Source: an uncultured Muribaculaceae bacterium (GTDB lineage Bacteria; Bacteroidota; Bacteroidia; Bacteroidales; Muribaculaceae). Taken from it: DNA of 64,000 bases. The DNA lies in NCBI GenBank assembly GCA_910588245.1, contig CAJUQP010000009.1, positions 1-64,000 on the forward strand, in the 5' to 3' direction. This document shows, in pieces, positions 40,859 to 49,314 of this stretch (the stretch's first letter is position 1; every line of letters begins with the position of its first letter). The notes beneath the pieces were generated by a model. It searched no databases. It saw only the letters and a program-made list of their open reading frames with translations, and was not told the DNA's origin. A program made the translations under genes and the position numbers.

Positions 40859-42079
40859 TCAGACATCGCTCCCCTTACGGCAATAGCCGGCAAGTGCAGC
40901 CGCGAAAGCGAGAATGGCGCATCCGAGCATCACACATCCGCTGGTTAGCATCATGTCGCCAAGTCCGACCAAAGGCGACACGATTCCTCCGAAAGCGAAG
41001 CCGGCCGCTCCAAGTATCGCGGAGGCGGCTCCTACGGAACTGCGTCCTTCGGTCATGCCAAGAGTGGTGCCGGAGGGGAATATGAAGCCGAGGAAGAACA
41101 AGACCATGAACATAAGTGACTCATAGACTGCGAATGTATCAAGTATAAACGAGGCAACAACCTGAAGCGAAGAGAAAACCACAAGCCCCGCCGTGCTGAA
41201 AAGCGCGGCGGTCTTCATTCTGCGGAATTTCATTGTCAGAGCAGAGCCGACAGCCGTGCCTATGGCATTGATGGCAAAGATAAGGGAGAATGTCAGCTCG
41301 GAGAAACCGTAATGATCCTGCACTATGAATGAAGCTGATGAAATATAGGCGAAAAGGACTCCGTAGCAAAGGCCGAACATAATGACGTAGACGCAGAACC
41401 ATGGAAGCCGGAACAATCCCACGAAACTCTTCGCCACTTTTCCATATCCCCCTTTGATACGTCGCTCCGCAGGGAGCGACTCCCTGAAAAGGGAACACAT
41501 CAGGGCCAGCACGACCCCTATTGAGAGCAATACTATGAAGATTCCCTTCCATCCTATCGCGTCGGCCACAAGACCGCCTACCACAGGCGCCACAACCGGG
41601 GCCACACCATTGATAGCGCCGACTATGGCGAGTATCTTGGCAAGTTCGCGGCCATTGTAGCAATCAGTAGCGACCGAACGCGACATGACAATGCCTCCGG
41701 ATCCACCCAGACCCTGGAGGAACCGGCAAATGTTGAAAAACTCTATTGTCGGCGAGAATATACTGGCCAGTGTGGAAACACTGAACAGGAGCAGTGAGGC
41801 CACAAGCACCGGACGTCGTCCGAATTTATCACTCACAGGGCCGAAGAAGATCTGCCCGATGGCAATGCCGAGCACGCTCGTGGTCAGACCCAGCTGCACC
41901 ATCGAGGCGTTGGTGTGAAAAACCTCGGCCATGGAAGGGAGAGTGGGGAGATAGAAGTCGGTTATGAAAGGTCCGAAGGCCGAGAGCGCTCCGAGAAAAA
42001 CCATGAGGAAAAGGAAGTAACGACGTCCGAACGTATCTCCCATCATGCCGTCGGCCATCTTTTCAGTATGTGTGTCCAT
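40859..42079 (-). CDS. MFS multidrug efflux transporter, Bcr/CflA type
   Basis: The 406-residue protein has 12 predicted membrane helices. The family signatures are FITDFYLPTLPSMAEVF after helix 1, GQIFFGPVSDKFGRRPVL (MFS motif A) near residue 75 and RFLQGLGGSGGIVMSR near residue 115. Bcr/CflA transporters export drugs such as bicyclomycin or other small molecules with proton antiport; the substrate here is unknown. It follows the Nudix gene by 21 bp, so the two are probably one transcript. Several ATGs near the start (residues 1, 8, 12, 13) leave the exact N-terminus open. Confidence 0.9.
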   Translation of the reverse strand: MDTHTEKMADGMMGDTFGRRYFLFLMVFLGALSAFGPFITDFYLPTLPSMAEVFHTNASMVQLGLTTSVLGIAIGQIFFGPVSDKFGRRPVLVASLLLFSVSTLASIFSPTIEFFNICRFLQGLGGSGGIVMSRSVATDCYNGRELAKILAIVGAINGVAPVVAPVVGGLVADAIGWKGIFIVLLSIGVVLALMCSLFRESLPAERRIKGGYGKVAKSFVGLFRLPWFCVYVIMFGLCYGVLFAYISSASFIVQDHYGFSELTFSLIFAINAIGTAVGSALTMKFRRMKTAALFSTAGLVVFSSLQVVASFILDTFAVYESLMFMVLFFLGFIFPSGTTLGMTEGRSSVGAASAILGAAGFAFGGIVSPLVGLGDMMLTSGCVMLGCAILAFAAALAGYCRKGSDV

Positions 42080-42100
42080 TATCGCAACAATCTTTCATCC

Positions 42101-42604
42101 TTATCCGAAAAGTCGTCTGTATTCGCTCTCGAAATTGGGAGTGAACACCCCCTTGCCGATATTGGCGGCGATCTCCTCCGTAGTCCAGAAACGGCCGCCG
42201 TCGAGTTCATCCGACGGACAGGGAGCGACATCTGTGACGCAACTGAAGGCATTCACGAGTTCCCTTTCCCGTGCCGACTCAAAGACATAGCTCCCGAGCG
42301 GCCGGGCATCGAAGCCCTCCAGTCCGAGCTCCTCGCGTGCCTCGCGGCGCAATGCAGACTCCACATCCTCGCCATAGTCCACATGACCCCCCACGGCGGT
42401 ATCCCATTTCCCTGGCTGGATATCTTTCCAATCAGGACGTCTCTGCAGATACAGTCTTCCTGACGTATCGAACACATGGAGATGCACGACCGGGTGCAGC
42501 AGACGCGATCCGCCGTGACATTCTCCGCGGGTGGCGCTTCCCGTCACCTTTCCCGATTCATCGACAACCGGGAAAATCTCTTCCGAATTATCTTTTCTCT
42601 TCAT
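42101..42604 (-). CDS. Nudix hydrolase
   Basis: I use the start at 42604 (167 residues, MKRKDNSEEIFPVVDE); the frame is open to 42733 but the extra 43 residues are atypical. The Nudix box is complete (G-x5-E-x7-REAREELG at about residues 74-96). The N-terminal part (FPVVDESGKVTGSATRGECHGG, LLHPVVHLHVFD) and RLYLQRRPDWKDIQPGKWDTAVGGH resemble isopentenyl-diphosphate-isomerase-like Nudix proteins such as YfcD. It hydrolyses a nucleoside diphosphate derivative or similar compound in the cytoplasm. Confidence 0.9.
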   Translation of the reverse strand: MKRKDNSEEIFPVVDESGKVTGSATRGECHGGSRLLHPVVHLHVFDTSGRLYLQRRPDWKDIQPGKWDTAVGGHVDYGEDVESALRREAREELGLEGFDARPLGSYVFESARERELVNAFSCVTDVAPCPSDELDGGRFWTTEEIAANIGKGVFTPNFESEYRRLFG

Positions 42605-42810
42605 CAAATTATAAACGAAATATTCATGAATTATTATATCCGGCAGTCCGCAAACATCTCTGCAGGCAACTGAGACAAGGGGGCGATTTCTTCCATAAGC
42701 CACACGTTTTTGTCCCATAAAATTGCCTGACACTCCCGGTCAGTTCGCAGAATAACATCAAATTACGCAATCCCAAACTATTTTGACACAAAAGGCTCCA
42801 CTCAGTATTG
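42605..42810. other. Gene-free part of the Nudix-kdgK divergent region
   Basis: The 327-bp gap between the Nudix and kdgK starts contains the kdgK promoter and palindrome at 42805-42840 and a leader of about 85 bases before kdgK. In the remainder I see no gene and no confident promoter for the Nudix gene. Confidence 0.5.
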
Positions 42811-42840
42811 TTGACAATACGATAAGTTTTATTATCTTTG
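42805..42840 (+). promoter_or_regulatory. kdgK-eda-uxuA promoter with overlapping palindrome
   Basis: TTG (42811-42813), a 19-bp spacer and TATCTTTG (42833-42840) match the Bacteroidetes consensus exactly. The inverted repeat GTATTGT-TG-ACAATAC (42805-42820) covers the -33 box, which is the position expected for a repressor operator. Transcription would begin near 42847. Confidence 0.75.
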
Positions 42841-42931
42841 CATTGGAGTTGGCCGTATCTCCACGACAGATCACCACTCCTTCCTACCGTGAATCAAAAA
42901 TTCTATTCATAATATCTAACTTAACAAGACA

Positions 42932-43954
42932 ATGAGTAAAATCGTGACACTCGGAGAGATCATGCTCCGACTCTCCCCCGACGGCAATGACCGTTTCATT
43001 CAGTCTGACATATTCCGCGTAATCTGGGGCGGCGGAGAGGCCAATGTCGCCGTGAGCTGCGCCAACTATGGCCACGACGCCTATTTCGTATCGAAACTCC
43101 CCACCCATGAGATCGGCCAGGCAGCTGTCAACTCCCTGCGTCGATATGGTGTACACACCGACTACATAGCCCGCGGCGGCGACCGTGTCGGCATCTACTA
43201 CTGTGAAACCGGTGCTTCCATGCGCCCGTCGAAAGTGATCTACGACCGTGCCCATTCCGCCATAGCCGAGGCTAATCCTGAGGATTTCGACTTCGACGCT
43301 ATCATGGAGGGGGCCGACTGGTTCCACTGGAGCGGCATCACACCTGCCATCAGCGACAAGGCTGCCGAGCTCACCCGCCTGGCCTGTGAGGCCGCCAAGC
43401 GCCACGGCGTGACGGTAAGCGTCGACCTTAATTTCCGCAAAAAACTATGGACATCGGAGAAGGCTCAGTCCGTAATGAAGCCTCTGATGAAATACGTAGA
43501 CGTCTGCATCGGCAACGAAGAGGACGCGGAGCTATGCCTTGGCTTCAAGCCTGACGCCGACGTTGAGAAGGGCGACACAGGCGCCGAAGGCTACAAAGGT
43601 ATCTTCGCCGCCATGAAGAAAGAATTCGGCTTCAAATATGTGGCATCCACGCTCCGCGAGTCATTCTCAGCCACCCACAACGGTTGGAAAGCCATGATCT
43701 ACGACGGCAAGGAGTTCTATGAATCGAAGCGCTACGACATCAATCCAATCATCGACCGTGTAGGTGGTGGCGACTCCTTCTCCGGAGGCCTTATCCACGG
43801 CCTGCTCACAATGCCCACACAGGGTGAGGCGCTGGAGTTCGCGGTAGCGGCCTCGGCACTTAAGCAGACCATCAACGGAGACTTCAACCTCGTCAGCGAA
43901 GCAGAGGTGAAAGCCCTTGCCGGAGGCAGCGCCAACGGCCGAGTACAACGATAA
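42932..43954 (+). CDS. kdgK: 2-Dehydro-3-deoxygluconokinase (PfkB family)
   Basis: The 340-residue protein is a ribokinase/PfkB-family sugar kinase. Evidence includes the N-terminal VTLGEIMLRLSP, the GGGEANVAVSCA substrate lid region near residue 33, VSVDLNFRKKLW near 170 and the catalytic RVGGGDSFSGGL near 277, whose Asp is the base. The neighbours eda and uxuA make phosphorylation of 2-keto-3-deoxygluconate to KDPG the clear assignment. It opens the operon for hexuronate breakdown in the cytoplasm. Confidence 0.94.
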   Translation: MSKIVTLGEIMLRLSPDGNDRFIQSDIFRVIWGGGEANVAVSCANYGHDAYFVSKLPTHEIGQAAVNSLRRYGVHTDYIARGGDRVGIYYCETGASMRPSKVIYDRAHSAIAEANPEDFDFDAIMEGADWFHWSGITPAISDKAAELTRLACEAAKRHGVTVSVDLNFRKKLWTSEKAQSVMKPLMKYVDVCIGNEEDAELCLGFKPDADVEKGDTGAEGYKGIFAAMKKEFGFKYVASTLRESFSATHNGWKAMIYDGKEFYESKRYDINPIIDRVGGGDSFSGGLIHGLLTMPTQGEALEFAVAASALKQTINGDFNLVSEAEVKALAGGSANGRVQR

Positions 43955-43975
43955 AAAATTTTTTAGATTAAAGCA

Positions 43976-44115
43976 TTAAAGGTTAAAGGTTAAAGGTTAT
44001 CGATTAAAGATTTAAAGATTAAAGTATAGCCCATTAATTCTTTAATTGTAACCAACTTACCTCTAGCCTATCACCTTTAACCTTTAACCTTTAACCTCTC
44101 ACCTTTAACCTTTAC
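43976..44115 (+). repeat. Inverted heptamer arrays between kdgK and eda
   Basis: GGTTAAA units at 43976-44000 are mirrored by CCTTTAA units at 44074-44115. At least 21 bp pair perfectly (43976-43996 with 44074-44094) around a 77-nt loop, and slippage allows other registers. The structure would form in the intercistronic RNA just 7 bases before the eda start codon. Confidence 0.85.
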
Positions 44116-44121
44116 AAGACA

Positions 44122-44781
44122 ATGGCAAGAAACAGCAAACTCAGCGTATTGAACAAGATGGCGGCTGCGCCGATGGTGCCCGTATTCTATCATAAGGACG
44201 TGGAAGTGGCCAAGGCCGTGCTAAAGGCCTGCTATGATGGTGGCGTCCGTCTTTTCGAATTCACCAACCGCGGCGATTTCGCCCATGAAGTATTCCGCGA
44301 GCTTTCCAAGTATGTGGCCGCGGAGTGTCCTGAGATGGCTCTCGGCGTAGGCTCCATCGTTGAGCCGGCCACAGCCGCGCTCTATATGCAGCTGGGAGCC
44401 GACTTCGTAGTCGGTCCCCTCTTCAATCCCGAGGTAGCCAAAATATGCAACCGCCGCAATGTGCCCTACGTGCCCGGTTGTGGCAGCGTCAGCGAGGTTG
44501 GTTTCGCACAGGAAGCCGGCTGCGACGTCTGCAAACTCTTCCCCGGTGACGTTCTCGGCCCGAAGATGGTGAAAGGTCTTCTGGCACCCCTCCCCTGGTC
44601 TAAACTCATGGTGACCGGTGGCGTGGAACCTACGGAGGAGAACCTCTCATCCTGGTTCAAGGCCGGAGTCTTCGCCGTAGGCATGGGCTCCAAACTTTTC
44701 CCCAAGGAAGTTGTAGCCGCCAAAGACTGGGCCTGGGTGACCGCCAAATGCAAGGAGGCACTGTCGTACGCACATAAATAA
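44122..44781 (+). CDS. eda: 2-Dehydro-3-deoxyphosphogluconate aldolase (KDPG aldolase)
   Basis: The 219-residue protein is a class I KDPG/KHG aldolase. It shows [19 protein letters not shown] near the N-terminus, [12 protein letters not shown] with the catalytic Glu near residue 46, [21 protein letters not shown], and [11 protein letters not shown] with the Schiff-base Lys near residue 136, followed by VTGGVEP. It splits KDPG into pyruvate and glyceraldehyde-3-phosphate. It lies 9 bp before uxuA and 167 bp after kdgK, separated from the latter by the repeat hairpin. Confidence 0.95.
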   Translation: MARNSKLSVLNKMAAAPMVPVFYHKDVEVAKAVLKACYDGGVRLFEFTNRGDFAHEVFRELSKYVAAECPEMALGVGSIVEPATAALYMQLGADFVVGPLFNPEVAKICNRRNVPYVPGCGSVSEVGFAQEAGCDVCKLFPGDVLGPKMVKGLLAPLPWSKLMVTGGVEPTEENLSSWFKAGVFAVGMGSKLFPKEVVAAKDWAWVTAKCKEALSYAHK

Positions 44782-44790
44782 GTCCGCCTT

Positions 44791-45957
44791 ATGGAAAAGA
44801 CCTGGAGATGGTTCGGCCCCAATGATCCTATCACCCTCGATATGCTCCGCCAGATCGGAGTGGAGGGAATAGTGACATCGCTCCATCATATCCCCAACGG
44901 GGAGATATGGAGCGGGGAGGAGGTGAACCGTATGAAAGACTATATCGAGAGCCACGGCCTGCGCTGGAGCGTGGTTGAAAGCCTTCCTGTGTCGGAGGAG
45001 ATAAAGTATGCGGGACCGGGACGCGACAAACTCATCGAGAACTATAAGGTGAGCCTCGCCAACCTCGGGAAAGCCGGGGTGAAGACGATCTGCTACAACT
45101 TCATGCCGGTGCTCGACTGGGCACGCACGGAGCTTGATCACCCCAATCCCGACGGCACAACCAACCTCTACTTCAACCGTGCGGAATTCGCTTACTTCGA
45201 CATCAATATCCTTAAGCGTGAGGGTGCGCGCGCCGACTATGACGAGGCGACTCTCCGCCGGATGGAGGAGGAGGTAGCTCCACGCATGGACAAAGAAGCC
45301 GAGAAACGTCTGGTAGACACCATCATCGTCAAGACACAGGGATTCGTCAACGGCAACATCTCGGAAAGCGACTTTGATCCCGTAGGTAAGTTCCGCGATC
45401 TTCTTAAACTTTACGAAGGTATCGACGCCGAGCAACTGAGGGCCAACATGGCCTACTTCCTGGAGGCCATCATGCCTGTGTGCGACGAATATGGCATCGA
45501 CATGTGCGTTCATCCCGATGACCCGCCGCTCCAGATTCTGGGGCTGCCGCGCATAGTTACATGCGACGATGATATCCGCCGCTTTCTCGACGCTGTGCCT
45601 AATCCCCACAACGGACTCACCTTCTGCGCCGGTTCGCTATCGGCAGGCGCACACAACGATGTCGTCGCGCTGGCCGAGAAATATGCCGACCGCACACACT
45701 TCGTCCACACCCGCATATGCGAGGTGCGTCCCGACGGCGACTTCAAGGAGGCGTCACATCTCGATCCGCGCCTGATAGAGGTGGTGCGCATATTCGAGAA
45801 GAAGCGTCCCGGAGTGCCTATGCGCGTAGACCACGCCCCGCTGATGCTCGGAGATGAGAAGATGGGCTACAACGCCGGATACTCCTTCCACGGACGCATG
45901 CTCGCGCTCGGGATGCTCTCCGGCATCATGGCTACGATCGACACTGAAAAGGATTGA
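44791..45957 (+). CDS. uxuA: Mannonate dehydratase
   Basis: The 388-residue protein is a full-length UxuA of the xylose-isomerase-like barrel superfamily, removing water from D-mannonate to give 2-keto-3-deoxygluconate. Recognisable parts are WRWFGPNDPITLDMLRQIG, GIVTSLHHIPNGEIW, the YNFMPVLDWARTEL stretch near residue 105, CVHPDDPPLQILGLPRI near 250 with metal-ligand residues, and VRVDHAPLML-like RVDHAPLMLGDE near 350. It is the last gene of the operon; uxuB and uxaC, needed to reach mannonate from glucuronate, are not in the window. Confidence 0.96.
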   Translation: MEKTWRWFGPNDPITLDMLRQIGVEGIVTSLHHIPNGEIWSGEEVNRMKDYIESHGLRWSVVESLPVSEEIKYAGPGRDKLIENYKVSLANLGKAGVKTICYNFMPVLDWARTELDHPNPDGTTNLYFNRAEFAYFDINILKREGARADYDEATLRRMEEEVAPRMDKEAEKRLVDTIIVKTQGFVNGNISESDFDPVGKFRDLLKLYEGIDAEQLRANMAYFLEAIMPVCDEYGIDMCVHPDDPPLQILGLPRIVTCDDDIRRFLDAVPNPHNGLTFCAGSLSAGAHNDVVALAEKYADRTHFVHTRICEVRPDGDFKEASHLDPRLIEVVRIFEKKRPGVPMRVDHAPLMLGDEKMGYNAGYSFHGRMLALGMLSGIMATIDTEKD

Positions 45958-45997
45958 TTTCCCCGCGCCTGACTATTCCGGACGCGACACACTAATG

Positions 45998-46033
45998 AAC
46001 CGCCTCAACCCTGCCGGCAGGGTTGAGGCGGTT
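45998..46033 (+). terminator. 36-bp perfect palindrome behind uxuA
   Basis: The arms 45998-46015 and 46016-46033 are exact complements over 18 bp with no unpaired centre (the hairpin loop must open inner pairs). No T-run follows. It lies 40 bp after the uxuA stop and probably protects or ends the operon transcript together with the next hairpin. Confidence 0.55.
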
Positions 46034-46046
46034 CGGTAATAATGAA

Positions 46047-46081
46047 AGGGACTGCTCCGTAACCGATACGTGGCAGTCCCT
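46047..46081 (+). terminator. Second hairpin behind uxuA
   Basis: AGGGACTGC (46047-46055) pairs with GCAGTCCCT (46073-46081) around a 17-nt loop, followed by CCTTTAAAC. The tail is only weakly T-rich. I see nothing else in the 285-bp gap to the GH43 gene except AT-rich sequence. Confidence 0.45.
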
Positions 46082-46242
46082 CCTTTAAACAATCCTTTTA
46101 TACCTTAGAAATTGTTGTGATTAAATTTATCTGCTGACATTATGAAGATTTAAATTTATTGCCTATCATCATGAAAAGTATCCTTTCACCTGCAGAAACC
46201 TCTTAATCACATCTAACATCATTTTTATTTCCTCCATACCTA

Positions 46243-48768
46243 TCATTTGCGGATCGTGGTCCAGTTGCTGAGTATGTTGCTCATCTCAACGGGATCTATT
46301 CCTTTGTTTGTTGGAACCACAGGCTTTATCGTGCCGTCAGGATTGAAGTGCATACGGTCGATGCACACCTCACGATGAGTGCCAGGGTTGTTGGAGATAT
46401 AGTTGGGGTTGATACGGTGGTAGACGATATACCAGTCGTCGGTGCCGGGAATACGCAGCACGGAATTGTGGGCCGTGCCATAGATGGCGTTGGCCGGATC
46501 CTGCTGCAGTATGACAGGCTGCTCAGCGACTTCGATAGGGCCGAGAGGAGACTTCGATGTGCCGTAGGCCACATGATAGTTGGGAGAACCCGTGTCATCG
46601 ACCGACCATAGGAAGTAATACGTGCCGTTGCGATAGAACACGTAAGGGGCCTCGCGATAAGCGTAGTCCTTGAGTGTTCCCCCCTGCGGGGTAAGCACCT
46701 TTATCGTCGATTCATTGATAGATGTCATATCCGGATTGAGTTCGGCTCCGGCCATGTAGCCATTGCCCCAGTAGAGGAAGTATTTCCCGGATACAGGGTC
46801 GTGGAAGACATCGACGTCTATCTGCTGTCCCTTACCTACCGGCGATTTGTCGACGATTGGATGTCCAAGGTCTGTGAATGGACCTGTGGGATCGTCGGCC
46901 ACAGCCACGCCGATAGCCTTGCGGTTGCTTCCGGGTTCATGGCCGCTGAAGTAGAAATAGTATTTGAAATTACCGTCCTTGTCCATCACTTCCTCTATGC
47001 AGGGAGCCCAGGCGTTGCCGGTGGCCCATTTCACATCGTCTGTGGCAAGGTCGAGTATCGTGGTCTCCTTGTCCCAATTTACAAGATCGGGAGAGGAATA
47101 GACATCGAAAGTATGACCACCCCAGCCACGGAATCCGTCGGTAGTGGGGTACAGATAGAAGCGACCTGTCTTCCGGCTGAAAAGTATCTCGGGATCTGCA
47201 TGGAAACCGGGGATCACGGGATTGGAGCGTACCTCCGCGATGACATTGATGTTAACCTTCTCTTTACCGTTGCTGAGAGTATACTTCTGAGGGCCGGCGG
47301 TAAAGTCGCGGGCGCCGGAGGGTTCCACCGCCCAGCCCGGAGTGGCCGTGAGCCGCGGGTCAAAATTCTTCAGGTCGGTGCCGTAGCGTACGGGAAGGTT
47401 GAGATCCGTGCCTCCGTAGGTAGTCCAATCCTGATGCAGATTGGGGTTATAGCTTCCTGTCACGGCAGGCTTGTCGATGGGGAAAGCCTTAAGCAGACGC
47501 TTTGTCTCCTCCGGTTTCAACGGTATGATCGAACCGTGGCGCGGAGTGAATGCCCCTTTCGTCTCTGTCTGTGCGCGAAGCTTGAAATTCTCAAGGTCGG
47601 GAGTTGTACAGAATTGGTAGTAACCACTTGTGTAGCAGTCATACATAAGCACCCACTCATCGCTGTCGATAAGTCTGAACATTCCGCCTCCTTCGACAGC
47701 CACATCTGTCTGCTGCAGTGTGTCGGTAGGTTTGCTCCACTGACTGCCGGGCTCTTGTCCGGGTTCCTCGGTGAGACGGGTGGCCGTCACCTGACATATG
47801 CCGCCGGTGCCTTCGTTCTTATAGATCATATGGTAAAGACCCGTGCGCTCGTCATAAGCGATATCGCCGTCGATCGTGGCTGATCCTCTGTCGTAGAAGA
47901 AGACAGGATCGGTCATGAGATCGGAGAAATCGTCGTTGGCGTAGCAATAATATATCTTGTCATATGAGGCTTTACCGTCGTCGGTAAGCATGGAGAAATA
48001 TACGAGATAACGGCCTTTGGAGCCATCTTTGTTCACATAGTCGGGATCCCAGATCACCTCCGGGGCCCAGACCCTCTTAACGTTTTTCCATTCGGGAAAA
48101 CGGTCCGGGAAATGTACGGTATGATGAGTCCAGTTGACAAGGTCATCGCTCTTGTAGAGCACGATGCCGCGGTTTGACGACCATCCCTCGGAGCATTTCA
48201 TGTCGGTTGCCACCATATAGAACTTTCCGTCTACTCCACGTATCAGATGCGGATCGCGAATGCCTTTCTTGATGGCCACAGTGTCGGAAGCCATCACCCT
48301 TGTGCCGCCATTGAGCGGGGTATAGTTGAAACCGTCAGTGCCGATAGCATAATATAGGTTTTCATCGGCATTGCTGGGGAAGTAAGCGAAAAGATAGGAA
48401 TCATATTCCTCGGGTTCCGCCACTTTCACATTGAATTTGCGCGAGGCCTTGGCCTTGTTTTTCACAGCCGTGGCAGTCAATGTCACTGTCTGGCCTCCGG
48501 GCACCTTCTTAAGTATTTTTCCGGCATTATTGACGACAGATGGGTCGCTTGATGTCCAGATGAGTATGGAACCATGTTCTGTCTTCGATGGAAGAATGAG
48601 GTCGGAACGCCGGTTTTCAGTGCCTCCGGGAATCATGATCTTGCTGAGATCGGTCTTTACTGCCTCCTTGTCGCTGATCTTACGCGGTCGGGCATAAGCT
48701 TCCGTCTGGGAGAGTGTGCATCCCAGCCCGGTTAAAATTCCTAAAATCAAATATGATCTGAAGTTCAT
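46243..48768 (-). CDS. Tandem GH43 arabinan/xylan-degrading glycosidase
   Basis: The 841-residue protein has an N-terminal signal region (LILGILTGLGC), a bacterial Ig-like Big_2-type domain (about 35-118), a first five-blade GH43 domain (about 125-430; GIRDPHLIRG has the catalytic base Asp and RVWAPEVIWDPDY follows), and a second GH43 domain (about 525-820; GFHADPEILF, NAWAPCIEEV, YREAPYVFYRNGTYYFLWS). Both halves retain the Asp base and a Glu in the usual region, so both may be active, for instance as alpha-L-arabinofuranosidase and beta-xylosidase. It lies downstream of the xylan PUL on the same strand but behind a terminator, so it is probably its own transcription unit. Confidence 0.9.
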   Translation of the reverse strand: MNFRSYLILGILTGLGCTLSQTEAYARPRKISDKEAVKTDLSKIMIPGGTENRRSDLILPSKTEHGSILIWTSSDPSVVNNAGKILKKVPGGQTVTLTATAVKNKAKASRKFNVKVAEPEEYDSYLFAYFPSNADENLYYAIGTDGFNYTPLNGGTRVMASDTVAIKKGIRDPHLIRGVDGKFYMVATDMKCSEGWSSNRGIVLYKSDDLVNWTHHTVHFPDRFPEWKNVKRVWAPEVIWDPDYVNKDGSKGRYLVYFSMLTDDGKASYDKIYYCYANDDFSDLMTDPVFFYDRGSATIDGDIAYDERTGLYHMIYKNEGTGGICQVTATRLTEEPGQEPGSQWSKPTDTLQQTDVAVEGGGMFRLIDSDEWVLMYDCYTSGYYQFCTTPDLENFKLRAQTETKGAFTPRHGSIIPLKPEETKRLLKAFPIDKPAVTGSYNPNLHQDWTTYGGTDLNLPVRYGTDLKNFDPRLTATPGWAVEPSGARDFTAGPQKYTLSNGKEKVNINVIAEVRSNPVIPGFHADPEILFSRKTGRFYLYPTTDGFRGWGGHTFDVYSSPDLVNWDKETTILDLATDDVKWATGNAWAPCIEEVMDKDGNFKYYFYFSGHEPGSNRKAIGVAVADDPTGPFTDLGHPIVDKSPVGKGQQIDVDVFHDPVSGKYFLYWGNGYMAGAELNPDMTSINESTIKVLTPQGGTLKDYAYREAPYVFYRNGTYYFLWSVDDTGSPNYHVAYGTSKSPLGPIEVAEQPVILQQDPANAIYGTAHNSVLRIPGTDDWYIVYHRINPNYISNNPGTHREVCIDRMHFNPDGTIKPVVPTNKGIDPVEMSNILSNWTTIRK

Positions 48769-48883
48769 GCTATGATTTGGGTTAATGAAATAATGACCCG
48801 CCGGAGATTAGCTGCAACGGCGGCACATGCGTTAAAGGAAGTCGATACTGCCACTTAATAACAACAGTATAAAACTATAACTG

Positions 48884-48891
48884 CAAAATTA
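48884..48891 (-). promoter_or_regulatory. Candidate -7 element for the tandem GH43 gene
   Basis: TAATTTTG on the minus strand fits TAnnTTTG, 116 bp upstream of the start at 48768. A -33 TTG at 19 bp is not present, so the call is tentative. The 546-bp gap (48769-49314) also holds the two hairpins listed next and otherwise nothing I can identify. Confidence 0.35.
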
Positions 48892-49063
48892 GGCAATTTA
48901 TTTTACCCACCATACTATTTATCGGTCATTTTTACCATTTTGATGTAATCATGCCCCTATATTGACAGAAATGACCACTTACAGCACTACGGATATATGA
49001 ATGTTAGCCCTGGCAGGAAAATTTAAAGTTCATTTCAAACAGCTTCTATTAGACTTAAGAAAA

Positions 49064-49097
49064 AAGAGTATGGACGCCTCCCGGCGTCCATACTCTT
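49064..49097 (-). terminator. Terminator of the xylan PUL operon
   Basis: A perfect 15-bp stem (49064-49078 with 49083-49097) closes on a 4-nt loop. On the minus strand it is followed by a T-rich run (complement of the A-run at 49058-49065). It ends the transcript that contains the GH10 gene. Confidence 0.8.
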
Positions 49098-49173
49098 AAT
49101 GAAATCAAACTAAATGTTATTTGCCTGATTCAATGCTTCTATGGGATTGAAGCATGAAATAACCAACCAGTTT

Positions 49174-49210
49174 CACGACATCGCGGCGGCTCAACCGCCG
49201 CGATGTCGTG
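49174..49210 (-). other. Strong 16-bp hairpin between the GH10 stop and the terminator
   Basis: The arms 49174-49189 and 49195-49210 pair perfectly (CACGACATCGCGGCGG and complement) with a 5-nt loop. There is no T-run. It lies 105 bp after the GH10 stop and may stabilise the 3' end of the transcript. Confidence 0.6.
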
Positions 49211-49314
49211 AATAACCATAAGCAATATTAATTGTTAAGTCAGAATCCGGCAGAACCCGTCTGCCCGATCCGTTCAGTCAGAATATAGTAGACGGTTCAT
49301 TACCGTTTGCCATA

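Noticed and set aside
46801-47883. Open frame of 360 codons on the plus strand
   Set aside because: It is antisense to the tandem GH43 gene; no domain is recognisable and GH43 motifs are clear on the other strand.
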